NCBI RefSeq assembly: GCF_021431925.1
Contig: NZ_CP090371.1
Coordinates: 2,418,001 to 2,482,000, forward strand
DNA from: Halobaculum sp. CBA1158
Lineage (GTDB): Archaea; Halobacteriota; Halobacteria; Halobacteriales; Haloferacaceae
Length of the DNA stretch: 64,000 nt
Direction of reading: 5' to 3'
Shown: positions 39,690-47,625 of the stretch, piece by piece
Layout of the letters: the number at the start of each line of letters is the position of its first letter
How positions within the stretch are numbered: the stretch's first letter is position 1
Notes under the pieces: model-generated
Seen by the model: only the letters and a program-made list of their open reading frames with translations
What the model was told of the DNA's origin: nothing
Databases searched by the model: none
Made by a program: the position numbers and the translations under genes

Positions 39690-40511
39690 TCAGTCGGCGT
39701 CCGCTCGGGCGTCGACCTGGTTCCAGGGGGCCTCCTCGAAGTCGACGATCCGGTGCTCCTCGGCGAGGTCGTCGATGGCGGCGACCTCCTCGTCGGTCAG
39801 CTCCAACTCCGTGGCGGCGAGGTTGTCGCGAATGTGGTCCTCGCTCGTTGCCTTCGGGATGGCGGCGAGTTCGTCGTGCGCGAGCAGCCACGCGATCGAC
39901 ACCTGTGCCGGCGTCGCGTCGTGGGTCTCGGCGATCGCGACGATGTCGTCCACGTCGGCGACCTGATTGCGGGCGATCGGGCAGTACGCGACGAGGTGGT
40001 GGCCGTCGTCGCGGGCGTACTCGCGCAACTCTCGCTGCTGGAGCATCGGGTGACACTCGACCTGATGGGCGAAGACGTCGACGTCGAGGTGCTCGCGCGC
40101 CTCGTCCAGTTGGTCGGGCCGGAAGTTCGAGAGGCCGACGCGGTCGACGGTGCCCTCGGCGACCAGGTCGTTCAGCGCCCGACACGTCTCGGGGGCGTCG
40201 TAGCTGTTGATCGGCCAATGGACGTACAGCAGGTCGATGGAATCGACCCCGAGGCGCGCGGCGGACTCGTGCGCCGTGTCGTAGGCGTCGTCGTAGCTGA
40301 GGTTGTCCGTCGTGAGCTTCGTGGCGACGAACAGCTCCTCGGGGTCGCGCCCGGCCGCCTCGATCCCCTCGCGGACGAGCGCCTCGTTCTGGTAGCCCTG
40401 GGCGGTGTCGATCGCCTCGTAGCCGGCCTCGACGGCCGTCTCGACGCTGTCGACGCACTGCGGGCCGGTGAGCTGGTACGTGCCGAGTCCGAACCGCTGG
40501 AAGTCGGTCAT
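39690..40511 (-). CDS. Aldo/keto reductase
   Basis: A 273-residue NADPH-dependent aldo/keto reductase (TIM barrel). The catalytic tetrad is visible: Asp in AIDTAQGY (with Tyr), Lys in FVATKLTTDN and His in LLYVHWPINS. The NADPH loop IPKATSEDHIRDNL is also present. It probably reduces small aldehydes or keto acids. The start at 40511 (MTDFQRFGLGTYQLT) is chosen since the first strand follows; about 48 in-frame codons upstream are excluded. Length normal. Confidence 0.93.
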   Translation of the reverse strand: MTDFQRFGLGTYQLTGPQCVDSVETAVEAGYEAIDTAQGYQNEALVREGIEAAGRDPEELFVATKLTTDNLSYDDAYDTAHESAARLGVDSIDLLYVHWPINSYDAPETCRALNDLVAEGTVDRVGLSNFRPDQLDEAREHLDVDVFAHQVECHPMLQQRELREYARDDGHHLVAYCPIARNQVADVDDIVAIAETHDATPAQVSIAWLLAHDELAAIPKATSEDHIRDNLAATELELTDEEVAAIDDLAEEHRIVDFEEAPWNQVDARADAD

Positions 40512-40685
40512 GCACCGGCGTTCGGTCGCGCGGGCCCTCAAGTCGTCGGTGTCGGCGAGCCGTCGGTACCCCTCGGCGCGGTCGTTCGGCGTCGAGTTCT
40601 CACGGAGGAGAACCGGCGCTGTCGTTCGGCGGTCGCACAAAAGGGTTCCCGACAAGGCTTATCATGACCACCGTCAACGACTAGC

Positions 40686-41066
40686 ATGCACAGCATGTTC
40701 GAACGGTTCTCACACGGCTACTACCTGGGCGAGATGTACGTCCAACCCAGGTCCGAGGAGGCGGCGGCGATCAAGCGATCCGATCACGAGCGCGTGAACG
40801 AACAGCTCTACGCGGACGAGGAGGGCATCGCCCGACTCGACAACCCGCTCGTCATGAAGGTGGGGACGACGCACTTTCCGGTCGTCGGCGACGACGACGT
40901 GCCTTCCGGAACGCTCGCGCTCCCGGAGGAGGGCGTCCCGGACGACCTCGAGTTCCGCCTGCCGGGCCGCAGCGAGGTGTTCCTCGCGAACGCCGACCGC
41001 GCCCGCGACCTGATCCGCTTCACCGGGTGGGAGGGCGACACCGGCGATCCCGCCGAGTACGCCTGA
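40686..41066 (+). CDS. Haloarchaeal DUF5802-like small protein
   Basis: A 126-residue protein starting MHSMFERFSHGYYLGEMYVQ, resembling the haloarchaeal family I believe is DUF5802. Middle part: VMKVGTTHFPVVGDDDVPSGTLALP. Alternative start is the ATG at 40695 (MFERFSHGYYL); the TATA-like GGCTTATC near 40656 favours a leaderless transcript at 40686. No signal or membrane segment. Function unknown; divergent from the aldo/keto reductase. Confidence 0.75.
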   Translation: MHSMFERFSHGYYLGEMYVQPRSEEAAAIKRSDHERVNEQLYADEEGIARLDNPLVMKVGTTHFPVVGDDDVPSGTLALPEEGVPDDLEFRLPGRSEVFLANADRARDLIRFTGWEGDTGDPAEYA

Positions 41067-41142
41067 CGGGCCGCGCCACCGCTCTCGGTACGGCCCGGTC
41101 GATCCCCGCATCGTTTTTGCCCCGGCCCGCGCCGGCTCCCTC

Positions 41143-42048
41143 ATGCTCGACAGACTCCTCGGCAGGAAGCGACTCAAGGAGCGGATCGCCGAGTTGGAGG
41201 GGGAGCGCGACGACGCTGTGGCTCGGATGGAGGCCGAGGAGCAGCGCCGCGGCGAGGCGGCGCGCAAGCGCCAGAAGGCCGAGAAGCGCGTCAACGAGTT
41301 GGAGACGCGGATCACGGAACTGGAGGACCGACTGGAGCGCGCCGAGGCCCGGGAGGAGGACACGACCGTCGACTTCCGCGGGGTCGAGACGCTTCGGCCC
41401 GACCGCCGCGACGAGGTGCTCGCGCGGCTTCGGAGCCTGGAGACCGGCCCGGAGGGCGCGCTGTCGGCGTTCGTCGCCGCCGGCGGCGACGTGCCAGACG
41501 CCGTGAGCGAGGCCCTGGGCGACCGTGCGACGCTGGTGCGCCGGGCCGCGCCGACACTGGTGTACGTCGACGACGCGGGGCTGGTCTCGTGTACGCTGGA
41601 ACCGGCGCTCGACCCCGATCCGTTCTGCGAGTGGGACGACGGCTTTCGGGTCGAGGGAGCGTGGTTCCGGCCGACGGGTCGGTTCGCGTTCGGGGTGGCC
41701 CGCTCCGACACGTTCGCCGTCGGCGTGTACGAGGGCGACGAGCGCGTCGCCCTCGAGACGGTGCGGACGGACGTGATGGACGAGCACGACAAGGGCGGGT
41801 TCTCGCAGGCGCGGTACGAGCGCCTGCGCGAGGAGCAGATCGACGAGCACCTCGAGGAGTGCCGGGCGGCGCTGTCCGAACTGCCCACGGACCTCGATCG
41901 GGTCGTGCTGGTCGGCGAGCACGGGATCGTGAAGCGGCTCTCGGAGTTCGCCGACTTCACCGCGGCGAGCGACGCGACCGGGAAGCCGGAGACGGCGCTG
42001 GAGGAGGCGTTCTCGGAGTTCTGGACGGCGCGGTTGCGGCTGGTCTGA
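41143..42048 (+). CDS. Vms1/Ankzf1-family peptidyl-tRNA hydrolase-like protein
   Basis: A 301-residue archaeal relative of the eukaryotic ribosome-rescue factor Vms1, which releases nascent chains from stalled 60S subunits. An N-terminal coiled coil (about 5-75) precedes an eRF1-like domain. The hallmark loop KGGFSQARYERLREEQ (217-232) holds the GxxQ-type motif, and the C-terminal VVLVGEHGIVKRLSEF follows. Known function is from the eukaryotic family; archaeal action is inferred. Cytosolic, ribosome-linked. Its last 92 bp overlap the convergent lipoprotein frame. Confidence 0.85.
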   Translation: MLDRLLGRKRLKERIAELEGERDDAVARMEAEEQRRGEAARKRQKAEKRVNELETRITELEDRLERAEAREEDTTVDFRGVETLRPDRRDEVLARLRSLETGPEGALSAFVAAGGDVPDAVSEALGDRATLVRRAAPTLVYVDDAGLVSCTLEPALDPDPFCEWDDGFRVEGAWFRPTGRFAFGVARSDTFAVGVYEGDERVALETVRTDVMDEHDKGGFSQARYERLREEQIDEHLEECRAALSELPTDLDRVVLVGEHGIVKRLSEFADFTAASDATGKPETALEEAFSEFWTARLRLV

Positions 42049-42523
42049 GCGCGGCTATCTCGCGAGCGGGCGGGCCTGCTCGCTCAGTCGCAGTCGGGGG
42101 TGGATCGACCGTCCTCGTTCCGAGTTCGACCGAAACGTCGCCGGATTCGGTGACGTGTGCCCGCACGTACTCGTAGTCGTCGCAGGACGCGATGTCCCAC
42201 TCCACGCGGTCGCTAGTGCCGTCCGCCAGCGACGCCGTGACTCGGTACGTTCCCCGTGTGTGGATGGGGTTGTCGAGTCGAACCACCTCGCCCGGGTCGA
42301 GGGTCCGCTCGACGTCGAGGAAGGCGTCTCCTCCGCCCCGGACAGTCACCGAGAGCGCGTGTCGCTCGTCGTGATCGTTCCAGACGACGAACTCCCCGAG
42401 GTGGTTCGCGGACCCGGACCGAGCCCCCGCTACGGTTGGCGACGGCGTGCCGGATGGCCCGCGCGCCACGCACCCAGCAGCGGCGAGCGCGGCCGTCGAA
42501 ACGAGGAAGCCTCGGCGATTCAT
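41957..42523 (-). CDS. Tat lipoprotein with unusual C-terminal tail overlapping the Vms1-like gene
   Basis: A 188-residue protein. Signal MNRRGFLVSTAALAAAGCVA (twin Arg, lipobox AAGC). The mature domain (about 30-140) is beta-rich and ends near VSVELGTRTVDPP. The last about 45 residues are Pro/Ala/Arg-rich and antisense to the 3' end of the Vms1-like gene, unlike the rest, suggesting a lost stop codon or a frameshift near 42080-42110. It resembles the lipoprotein at 22.6 kb in plan. Function unknown. Confidence 0.7.
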   Translation of the reverse strand: MNRRGFLVSTAALAAAGCVARGPSGTPSPTVAGARSGSANHLGEFVVWNDHDERHALSVTVRGGGDAFLDVERTLDPGEVVRLDNPIHTRGTYRVTASLADGTSDRVEWDIASCDDYEYVRAHVTESGDVSVELGTRTVDPPPTATERAGPPAREIAALRPAATAPSRTPRTPPPAPSPASRSRRSPR

Positions 42524-42594
42524 ATGCTGACGTGTACGGCTGGAACAAAAGCCCCATCGGAGAGTCACACAGCGACTTCACCGTCGACCTCGCG

Positions 42595-43848
42595 TCAGCA
42601 GGAGCAGTAGTACTCTCGATCGGTGAACTCGCCGGTGAGGTACTTCACCGCCGGCCCGGGGTCGCTCGGGCGGTACAGCCCGGTCGTCAGCTCCCCCTCG
42701 CGCTCGAAGTCGCCCGAGAACAGGCTGGCCCAGTCGTCGTCGGAGAGCACGTCCCAGAACGCCTCGTCGGTGAGACACCGCTGGACGTAGTCCGGGAGGT
42801 ACACCCAGCGCGTGTCGCCGCGGTCCTCGGACTCGTACTCGACCGTCGCGTCGGTGCCGGCGACGGCGTCGGCGTAGGCGGCCATCGGGAGGTTCGCGCC
42901 GGCGGCGACGGGCATCGAGACCCACTTCCACGGTCGCGTGTTCACATCGAGGAGGACGTACTCCTCCCGGTCGGCGTCGTACACGAACTCGGACTCGCTG
43001 ATGCCGTGGTACCCGGTCTCCTCCAGCACAGCGAGGGCGTGCTCGCGAACGGCGGGCTCCTCGACGCGCTCGACGAGACAGGAGGTACCGAACTCCGGGT
43101 AGCGCACGGCGGCGTTGCCGACGACGGCGAGGGGGTCGCGGTCGGCGGATCCCGGCGGCATGTAGCTCGCGAGCGAGGTGTCGCGGCCGGCCTCGACGGG
43201 CACCTTCTCCTGGGCGAGCACCGTCGCGCCGTGCTCTTCGGCCTCCGCGACCACGTCCGCGAACTCCCCCCGGTCGGCGACCTCGACGACGTTGGTGCCG
43301 AACGCCTCCTCGAACTTGCGCTTGTGCGCGGGCTTGACGACGAATGGGAACGAAAGCGTCTCGACGATCTCGTCGATCCCGTGCTCGCCGACCTCGTACG
43401 TCTCGGGGTACGGCACGCCCAACTCCTCACACAGCGCGTAGAGGTTCGACTTGTCGAGCACGCGCTCGATCCCCGCGAGATCCGAGAACGGGAGGCGGAC
43501 GCCCGCGGGCTCGGTCTCGGCGAACCCGCGCACCCACTCGTCCATGCAGGCGAACGCGACCGGCTCGAACTCGAGGGCGTCGGCGATGCGCTCCACGTCC
43601 GCCCGGAAGCCGTCGGCGTCGTCCAGCGGGTAGGTGACCTGCCCGGCGTAGTCGACGGCGTCGGAGGGCGGCGCGAGCCCCGAGTCGGTGCGGTCCAGCG
43701 CGATCACGGGCACGTCGTGCGCCGAGAGCGCGCGGGCGACGCTCGCGCCGGTGATGTGGGCGTTGGCGACGAGGGCGGGCGGTCGGTCGAAGTCGGCCGC
43801 CGCCAGCGCCGAGACCAGCGCGTCGGTGTCGTGGAAGGTGTCGGCCAT
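42595..43848 (-). CDS. ATP-grasp carboxylate-amine ligase-like protein
   Basis: A 417-residue ATP-grasp protein of the carbamoyl-phosphate synthase/carboxylate-amine ligase type. N-terminal pre-ATP domain (PPALVANAHITGASVARALSA), ATP-binding Lys in FPFVVKPAHKRKF, and the metal site in LLDVNTRPWKW. Such proteins join a carboxylate to an amine or thiol; the substrate here is unknown. The C-terminal end has EYYCSC, three residues that could bind metal. The start at 43848 (MADTFHDTD) is chosen; earlier in-frame codons are low-complexity. Confidence 0.82.
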   Translation of the reverse strand: MADTFHDTDALVSALAAADFDRPPALVANAHITGASVARALSAHDVPVIALDRTDSGLAPPSDAVDYAGQVTYPLDDADGFRADVERIADALEFEPVAFACMDEWVRGFAETEPAGVRLPFSDLAGIERVLDKSNLYALCEELGVPYPETYEVGEHGIDEIVETLSFPFVVKPAHKRKFEEAFGTNVVEVADRGEFADVVAEAEEHGATVLAQEKVPVEAGRDTSLASYMPPGSADRDPLAVVGNAAVRYPEFGTSCLVERVEEPAVREHALAVLEETGYHGISESEFVYDADREEYVLLDVNTRPWKWVSMPVAAGANLPMAAYADAVAGTDATVEYESEDRGDTRWVYLPDYVQRCLTDEAFWDVLSDDDWASLFSGDFEREGELTTGLYRPSDPGPAVKYLTGEFTDREYYCSC

Positions 43849-44007
43849 GCCCCGAGGTTCGCCGCCGCGGGCTAAAGCCCCCCGTTCGCCGGCGTCGACT
43901 GCCGCCGCCGGTGACGATCGGAACGCATCGACCGCGGCCGGACGCGCCGACGCCGACTCCCGCCGGCGAGCGCGCCGCTTATCCGGCCGCCGACCCTCCG
44001 AACGGCC

Positions 44008-44598
44008 ATGAGCGACACCGACGACGCTGCCGCCGGCGACAACGTCGTCGCCGGCGACGACGCTGACGGCGACGACGCTGACGGCGACGAGGACTCCCTC
44101 CCCGGACGCGTCCGCCGCGCCGTGGGCGACCACGACGCCGTCGCCGACGGGGGTCCCGCGGGGACGGTCGCCGTCGCATCGACGCCGTTCGACGCCGCGG
44201 TGGCCGTCGACGAGGCGGACGACGGACGGATCGAGTTCGACGTGACCGTGACGGTGCCGACGCTCTCGGCGGTCGTCGAGGGCGACGTGGCCGACGTGGT
44301 CGAGGACGGCTGGCTCGACACGTTCGAGCGCCGGATCGACGCCATCGGCGACGTGACCGCCGCCGGCCACGACCTCGACCCGGCCGTCGAGCGCGACGGC
44401 GACGAGGTGACCGTGACGGAGTCGGTCCGCGACCTGAACGAGCGACGCGGCCTCGACGACGCCGTCGCCGTCGTCGACTTCGTCGAGGGGACGTACGTGC
44501 AGGGCGTGATCCCCGGCTACGAGTACGGCGAGCCGGTCTCGGGGCTGATCAGTCGCGCCCGCGCCGCCGGCGGCGACGAGGGCGCAGGCCCGTTCTGA
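44008..44598 (+). CDS. Haloarchaeal conserved protein (DUF5813-like)
   Basis: A 196-residue acidic protein with a DGDDADGD-rich N-terminal tail. The core (about 30-180) is predicted alpha/beta: RVRRAVGDHDAV, IEFDVTVTVPTLSAVVEGDVADVV, WLDTFERRIDAIGDV, and VVDFVEGTYVQGVIPGYEYG. I believe it is DUF5813; unverified. Cytosolic, function unknown. Divergent from the ATP-grasp gene and 69 bp from the convergent RAM-protein gene. Confidence 0.72.
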   Translation: MSDTDDAAAGDNVVAGDDADGDDADGDEDSLPGRVRRAVGDHDAVADGGPAGTVAVASTPFDAAVAVDEADDGRIEFDVTVTVPTLSAVVEGDVADVVEDGWLDTFERRIDAIGDVTAAGHDLDPAVERDGDEVTVTESVRDLNERRGLDDAVAVVDFVEGTYVQGVIPGYEYGEPVSGLISRARAAGGDEGAGPF

Positions 44599-44667
44599 GG
44601 GCGGGAACCGGGGAACCAGGAAACCGGGGAGCGCGGGAACGCCGAGGGACTGACGACCGGGGGTCGC

Positions 44668-44898
44668 TCACCCCATCGCGATGTACGTGCGGGTGTCCTC
44701 GACGCCGTCGATCGCCTGGATCCCGTCGGCGGCGACGCGCTTCACGTCGGCGGGGCCGCCCACGTCGACCTTCACGACGAAGTCCATGTCGCCGGCGACG
44801 ATGTGGGCCTCCTCGACGCCGTCGAGCCCCGCGATCGCCGTCCGGATCCGGTCGGCGTCGCCGGAGGTGGCCTTCACCATCACGTACGCGACGACCAT
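44668..44898 (-). CDS. Stand-alone RAM (Lrp/AsnC ligand-binding) domain protein
   Basis: A 76-residue single-domain protein of the regulation-of-amino-acid-metabolism fold, lacking the DNA-binding HTH of Lrp/AsnC. Pattern: MVVAYVMVKATSGDADRIRT, IVAGDMDFVVKVDV, GVEDTRTYIAM. RAM domains usually form dimers or higher rings that bind small ligands. The ATG follows the trkA stop with no gap, so it is co-translated with the RCK protein and probably works with it. Confidence 0.85.
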   Translation of the reverse strand: MVVAYVMVKATSGDADRIRTAIAGLDGVEEAHIVAGDMDFVVKVDVGGPADVKRVAADGIQAIDGVEDTRTYIAMG

Positions 44899-45603
44899 TC
44901 AGACACCACCCCCGCTCCTCGCGGCCGACGCCAGCGTCTCGTCGGCGTCGTCGCCGACGAGCAGTCTGCGCACGTCGTCGAGCACGGAGAAGTCGGCGAG
45001 GACGGCGACGCGGTCGCCCGCCTCCAGCGACTCGTCGGGGAACGGGAGCCCCATGGGCTCGTCGGCCTTGCCGAACGCCAGCAGGCGCGCTCGCGAGGGC
45101 AACTCGACCTCCGAGAGGGTGTACCCTCGCATCGGCGACCGGTCGGTGATCGTGACCAGCACCACCTGGAGGTGCTCGGCGATGTCGGCGATCGCGCGGA
45201 TGTTCCCGCCCAGGAGGGCGTTCTTCGCGCCGATAGCGCCCAGTCGCTCGGGGTAGACGACCTCGTCGACCTCGTCGGCGTACTTCTGGTAGATCTCCTC
45301 GCGGTAGTCCTCGTCGATGCGCATCACCGTGCGACAGCCGTGGTGCTTGGCGATCATGCACGCCGCGAAGTTGACGTTGAGATCGCCGGTCAGCGCACCG
45401 ACGGCGTCGGCGCGCTCGACGGCAGCCTTCGCCAGCACGTCCTCGCGGGAGCCGTCGCCTTCGACGACCGCGAACCCGGCCTCCCGCGCGCGCTCGGCGC
45501 GCTCGTGGTCGCGCTCGACGACCGTCACGTCGTGGCCCTCCTCGCGTAGCACGCGCGCTGTGCGCAGTCCGACCCGTCCCGATCCGATGACGATGAACCG
45601 CAT
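44899..45603 (-). CDS. RCK/TrkA-type NAD-binding potassium-transport regulator
   Basis: A 234-residue RCK protein: N-terminal Rossmann domain with GSGRVGLRTARVL, then the acidic end of strand 2 (VTVVERDHERA) and C-terminal RCK-C domain (about 150-220: RSPMRGYTLSEVELPSRARL). Such subunits bind NAD(H) or nucleotides and gate Trk/Ktr channels. No channel gene is adjacent. It is flanked by two stand-alone RAM proteins, one downstream on the same strand with no gap and one divergent. Start ATG at 45603. Confidence 0.88.
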   Translation of the reverse strand: MRFIVIGSGRVGLRTARVLREEGHDVTVVERDHERAERAREAGFAVVEGDGSREDVLAKAAVERADAVGALTGDLNVNFAACMIAKHHGCRTVMRIDEDYREEIYQKYADEVDEVVYPERLGAIGAKNALLGGNIRAIADIAEHLQVVLVTITDRSPMRGYTLSEVELPSRARLLAFGKADEPMGLPFPDESLEAGDRVAVLADFSVLDDVRRLLVGDDADETLASAARSGGGV

Positions 45604-45684
45604 GTGGTACCAGTTGACACGGGAGACCATAACAATACTCCCCGTCCGGGGAACGCTTTTGATAGTGGGACGTGATACCACACC
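45604..45684. promoter_or_regulatory. Divergent promoter of the RCK/RAM cluster with inverted repeat
   Basis: The 81-bp gap between two divergent starts holds GTGGTA (45604-45609) and TACCAC (45676-45681), placed at the same distance from the two start codons, and AT-rich ATAACAATAC and TTTTGATAG elements. Symmetry suggests shared control; inference only. Confidence 0.4.
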
Positions 45685-45921
45685 ATGGTCCACGCGTTCG
45701 TGATGGTGAAAGTGAGCGGAGACGCGGACACCGCCGGGATCGCGGACGCGGTCGCCGGGATCGAGTCGGTGTCCGAGTCGCACGTCGTCGCCGGCGACTT
45801 CGACGTGGTCGCCGAGGTCGACGCGCCGGACATGTACACGGTCCTCGACACGGTCGCCGACGCGGTCCGCGGCGTCGAGGGCGTCGTCGACACCCGCACG
45901 TACGTGTCGATGACGGAGTGA
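45685..45921 (+). CDS. Second stand-alone RAM (Lrp/AsnC ligand-binding) domain protein
   Basis: A 78-residue paralogue of the 76-residue protein on the other side of the RCK gene: MVHAFVMVKVSGDADTAGIA, VVAGDFDVVAEVDA, GVVDTRTYVSMTE. It has no HTH. It is divergent from the RCK gene. Two such proteins around one RCK gene suggest a joint ligand-sensing assembly (inference). Confidence 0.85.
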   Translation: MVHAFVMVKVSGDADTAGIADAVAGIESVSESHVVAGDFDVVAEVDAPDMYTVLDTVADAVRGVEGVVDTRTYVSMTE

Positions 45922-45951
45922 GGCGCGAGTCGACCCCCGTCGGCCGCGCCC

Positions 45952-47013
45952 CTACCGGTCCAGTTCGTAGCTGTCGGGGTGATCGTCGGCGACCGCCCCC
46001 GCCTCCTCGCGCTGGCGTCGCACGTTCGGCGGGAGGTCCTCGTACGCGGCGTCGAACAGCTCCTCGGGGTCGGGTCGGGGCACGGACTCGGCGGTCTCGA
46101 CGGCCTCGGTCAGTTCCTCGTCTGCGGCCTCGGTGGCCGCCTCGACGAAGTCGCCGTCGACGATCCCCCGGTCCTCACACCACTCGGCGAACCGATCGAG
46201 AGGGTCGCGCGTCCGCCACGCCGGCAGGTCCGGGTCGCCGTCGCGGTACTGGCTGGGGTCGTCGGCGGTGGTGTGCGCCCCCCGGCGGTACGTGAGCGCC
46301 TCCACCAGCACCGGGTCGCCGTCGCGGGCGCGCTCGAGCGCGTCAGCGACGACCGCCCGCGTCGCCAGCGGGTCGTTGCCGTCGACGCGGACGCCCTCGA
46401 TCCCGTACGCTTCCGCCTTGATCGCGATCGACTCGCTGGCCGTCTGTCGCCGTTCTGGCAGGGAGATGGCCCACCCGTTGTTCTCGCAGAAGAAGACCGT
46501 CGGCGCGTCGAACACGCCCGCGAAGTTCAGCCCCTCGTGGAAGTCGCCCTCGCTGGTCGCGCCGTCGCCGAAGCACACGAGCGACGCCCAGTCCTCGCCG
46601 CGGTAGTTCGCAGCCATCCCCGCGCCGGCGGCGTGGGGGATCTGACTGGCGATGGGGACCGCCTGCGGGAAGACGGGGACGTCGTGGTCGGAGTGGTACT
46701 CGGGGAACCCCCGCCTGAACAGCAGGATGTCGCTCATCGGGACGCCGCGGGCGATCTGGAGGGCGTTCGACCGATACGTCGGGAACAGGCGGTCGTCGCC
46801 GCGCATGGCGTGGGCCGCGCCGACCTGAGCGGCCTCCTGTCCCTCGAACGGCGGGTAGCCGCTCATCCACCCGCGCCGCTGGAGGGCGAGCGCGCGCTCG
46901 TCGAACCGACGGGTGCGGACGATGTCGCGCAGGGCCGCGCGGGCGTCCTCGGCGTCGAATCGCGTCGCGTCGAGGTCGCGCTCCCCGACGATCCGCGTCA
47001 CGTCGTCGCTCAT
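45952..47013 (-). CDS. Thiamine-diphosphate-dependent dehydrogenase E1 alpha-like subunit
   Basis: A 353-residue E1 alpha subunit of the pyruvate/branched-chain 2-oxoacid dehydrogenase type. The ThDP motif is CFGDGATSEGDFHEGLNFAG...CENN; other blocks are RRGWMSGYPPFEGQEAAQVG and TYRRGAHTTADDPSQYR. A complete complex also needs E1 beta, E2 and E3; none is adjacent, so this is an orphan copy or pairs with distant genes. The start at 47013 (MSDDVTRIVGERD) is chosen over an ATG 27 bases upstream. Confidence 0.9.
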   Translation of the reverse strand: MSDDVTRIVGERDLDATRFDAEDARAALRDIVRTRRFDERALALQRRGWMSGYPPFEGQEAAQVGAAHAMRGDDRLFPTYRSNALQIARGVPMSDILLFRRGFPEYHSDHDVPVFPQAVPIASQIPHAAGAGMAANYRGEDWASLVCFGDGATSEGDFHEGLNFAGVFDAPTVFFCENNGWAISLPERRQTASESIAIKAEAYGIEGVRVDGNDPLATRAVVADALERARDGDPVLVEALTYRRGAHTTADDPSQYRDGDPDLPAWRTRDPLDRFAEWCEDRGIVDGDFVEAATEAADEELTEAVETAESVPRPDPEELFDAAYEDLPPNVRRQREEAGAVADDHPDSYELDR

Positions 47014-47182
47014 GTCCGCACCTGCCGCGGCATCCGGCATAAATTGCGGCGGGACGGCGACGCGATGGCGACTCGACAGGACGGCGCTTCGACGCGATGG
47101 GGAACGCGCCCGCGACCCGGCTACGACGCGCCCGCATCGCCGCCCCCGACAGGCCAAAGACGGCCCGGTCCCAAGACGGCGC

Positions 47183-47500
47183 ATGGTCTCTGCGCTCGCG
47201 CTCGGGCTCACCGTCGTCGCGCTCGCGGTGAACACCCTCGTCGTCGCCGTACTCTCGCGCTTCTTCCGTATCCGGCTGAAGACGCAGTGGGGGTGGGTCG
47301 TCTACACGCTGCTCGTCTCGCCGGTCGTCCTGTTGGTCCTCGGGCTGATCCAGGGCGCGGTCATCCCGTCGCCGCTGTTCGCGGGCGCGGCCGGACTGTT
47401 CCTCGCGGTGTTCATCGGCGTCCCGCTCGCGCTCGGGTTCACGATCGAGCTGCTGTACGTCCCCCCGCCCGAGGAGTACGACCTCCCGGCGACGGAGTAG
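47183..47500 (+). CDS. Small three-helix membrane protein
   Basis: A 105-residue protein with hydrophobic segments at about 2-24, 37-58 and 64-92. It starts MVSALALGLTVVALAVN and ends with the soluble PPPEEYDLPATE. Very likely a conserved haloarchaeal membrane protein; function unknown. It is divergent from the E1 alpha gene. Confidence 0.7.
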   Translation: MVSALALGLTVVALAVNTLVVAVLSRFFRIRLKTQWGWVVYTLLVSPVVLLVLGLIQGAVIPSPLFAGAAGLFLAVFIGVPLALGFTIELLYVPPPEEYDLPATE

Positions 47501-47509
47501 CCCGTCGTT

Positions 47510-47625
47510 CACGAACTCAGTCGGTGGGTGCCGTCATTCAATCGGTGGGTGCCGTCACTCAGTCGGTGGGTGCCGTCACTCAGTCGGTTGCCACCGTCAT
47601 TCAATCGGTGGCCGTCGTCACCCAG
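47510..47625. repeat. Intergenic tandem repeat (CAGTCGGTGGGTGCCGTCA)
   Basis: About five or six units of an about 20-21-bp repeat with alternating ACTCAGTCGG and ATTCAATCGG cores. It runs from just after the small membrane-protein gene into the 3' end of the next minus-strand lipoprotein gene. Typical of recent slippage expansion. Confidence 0.8.
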
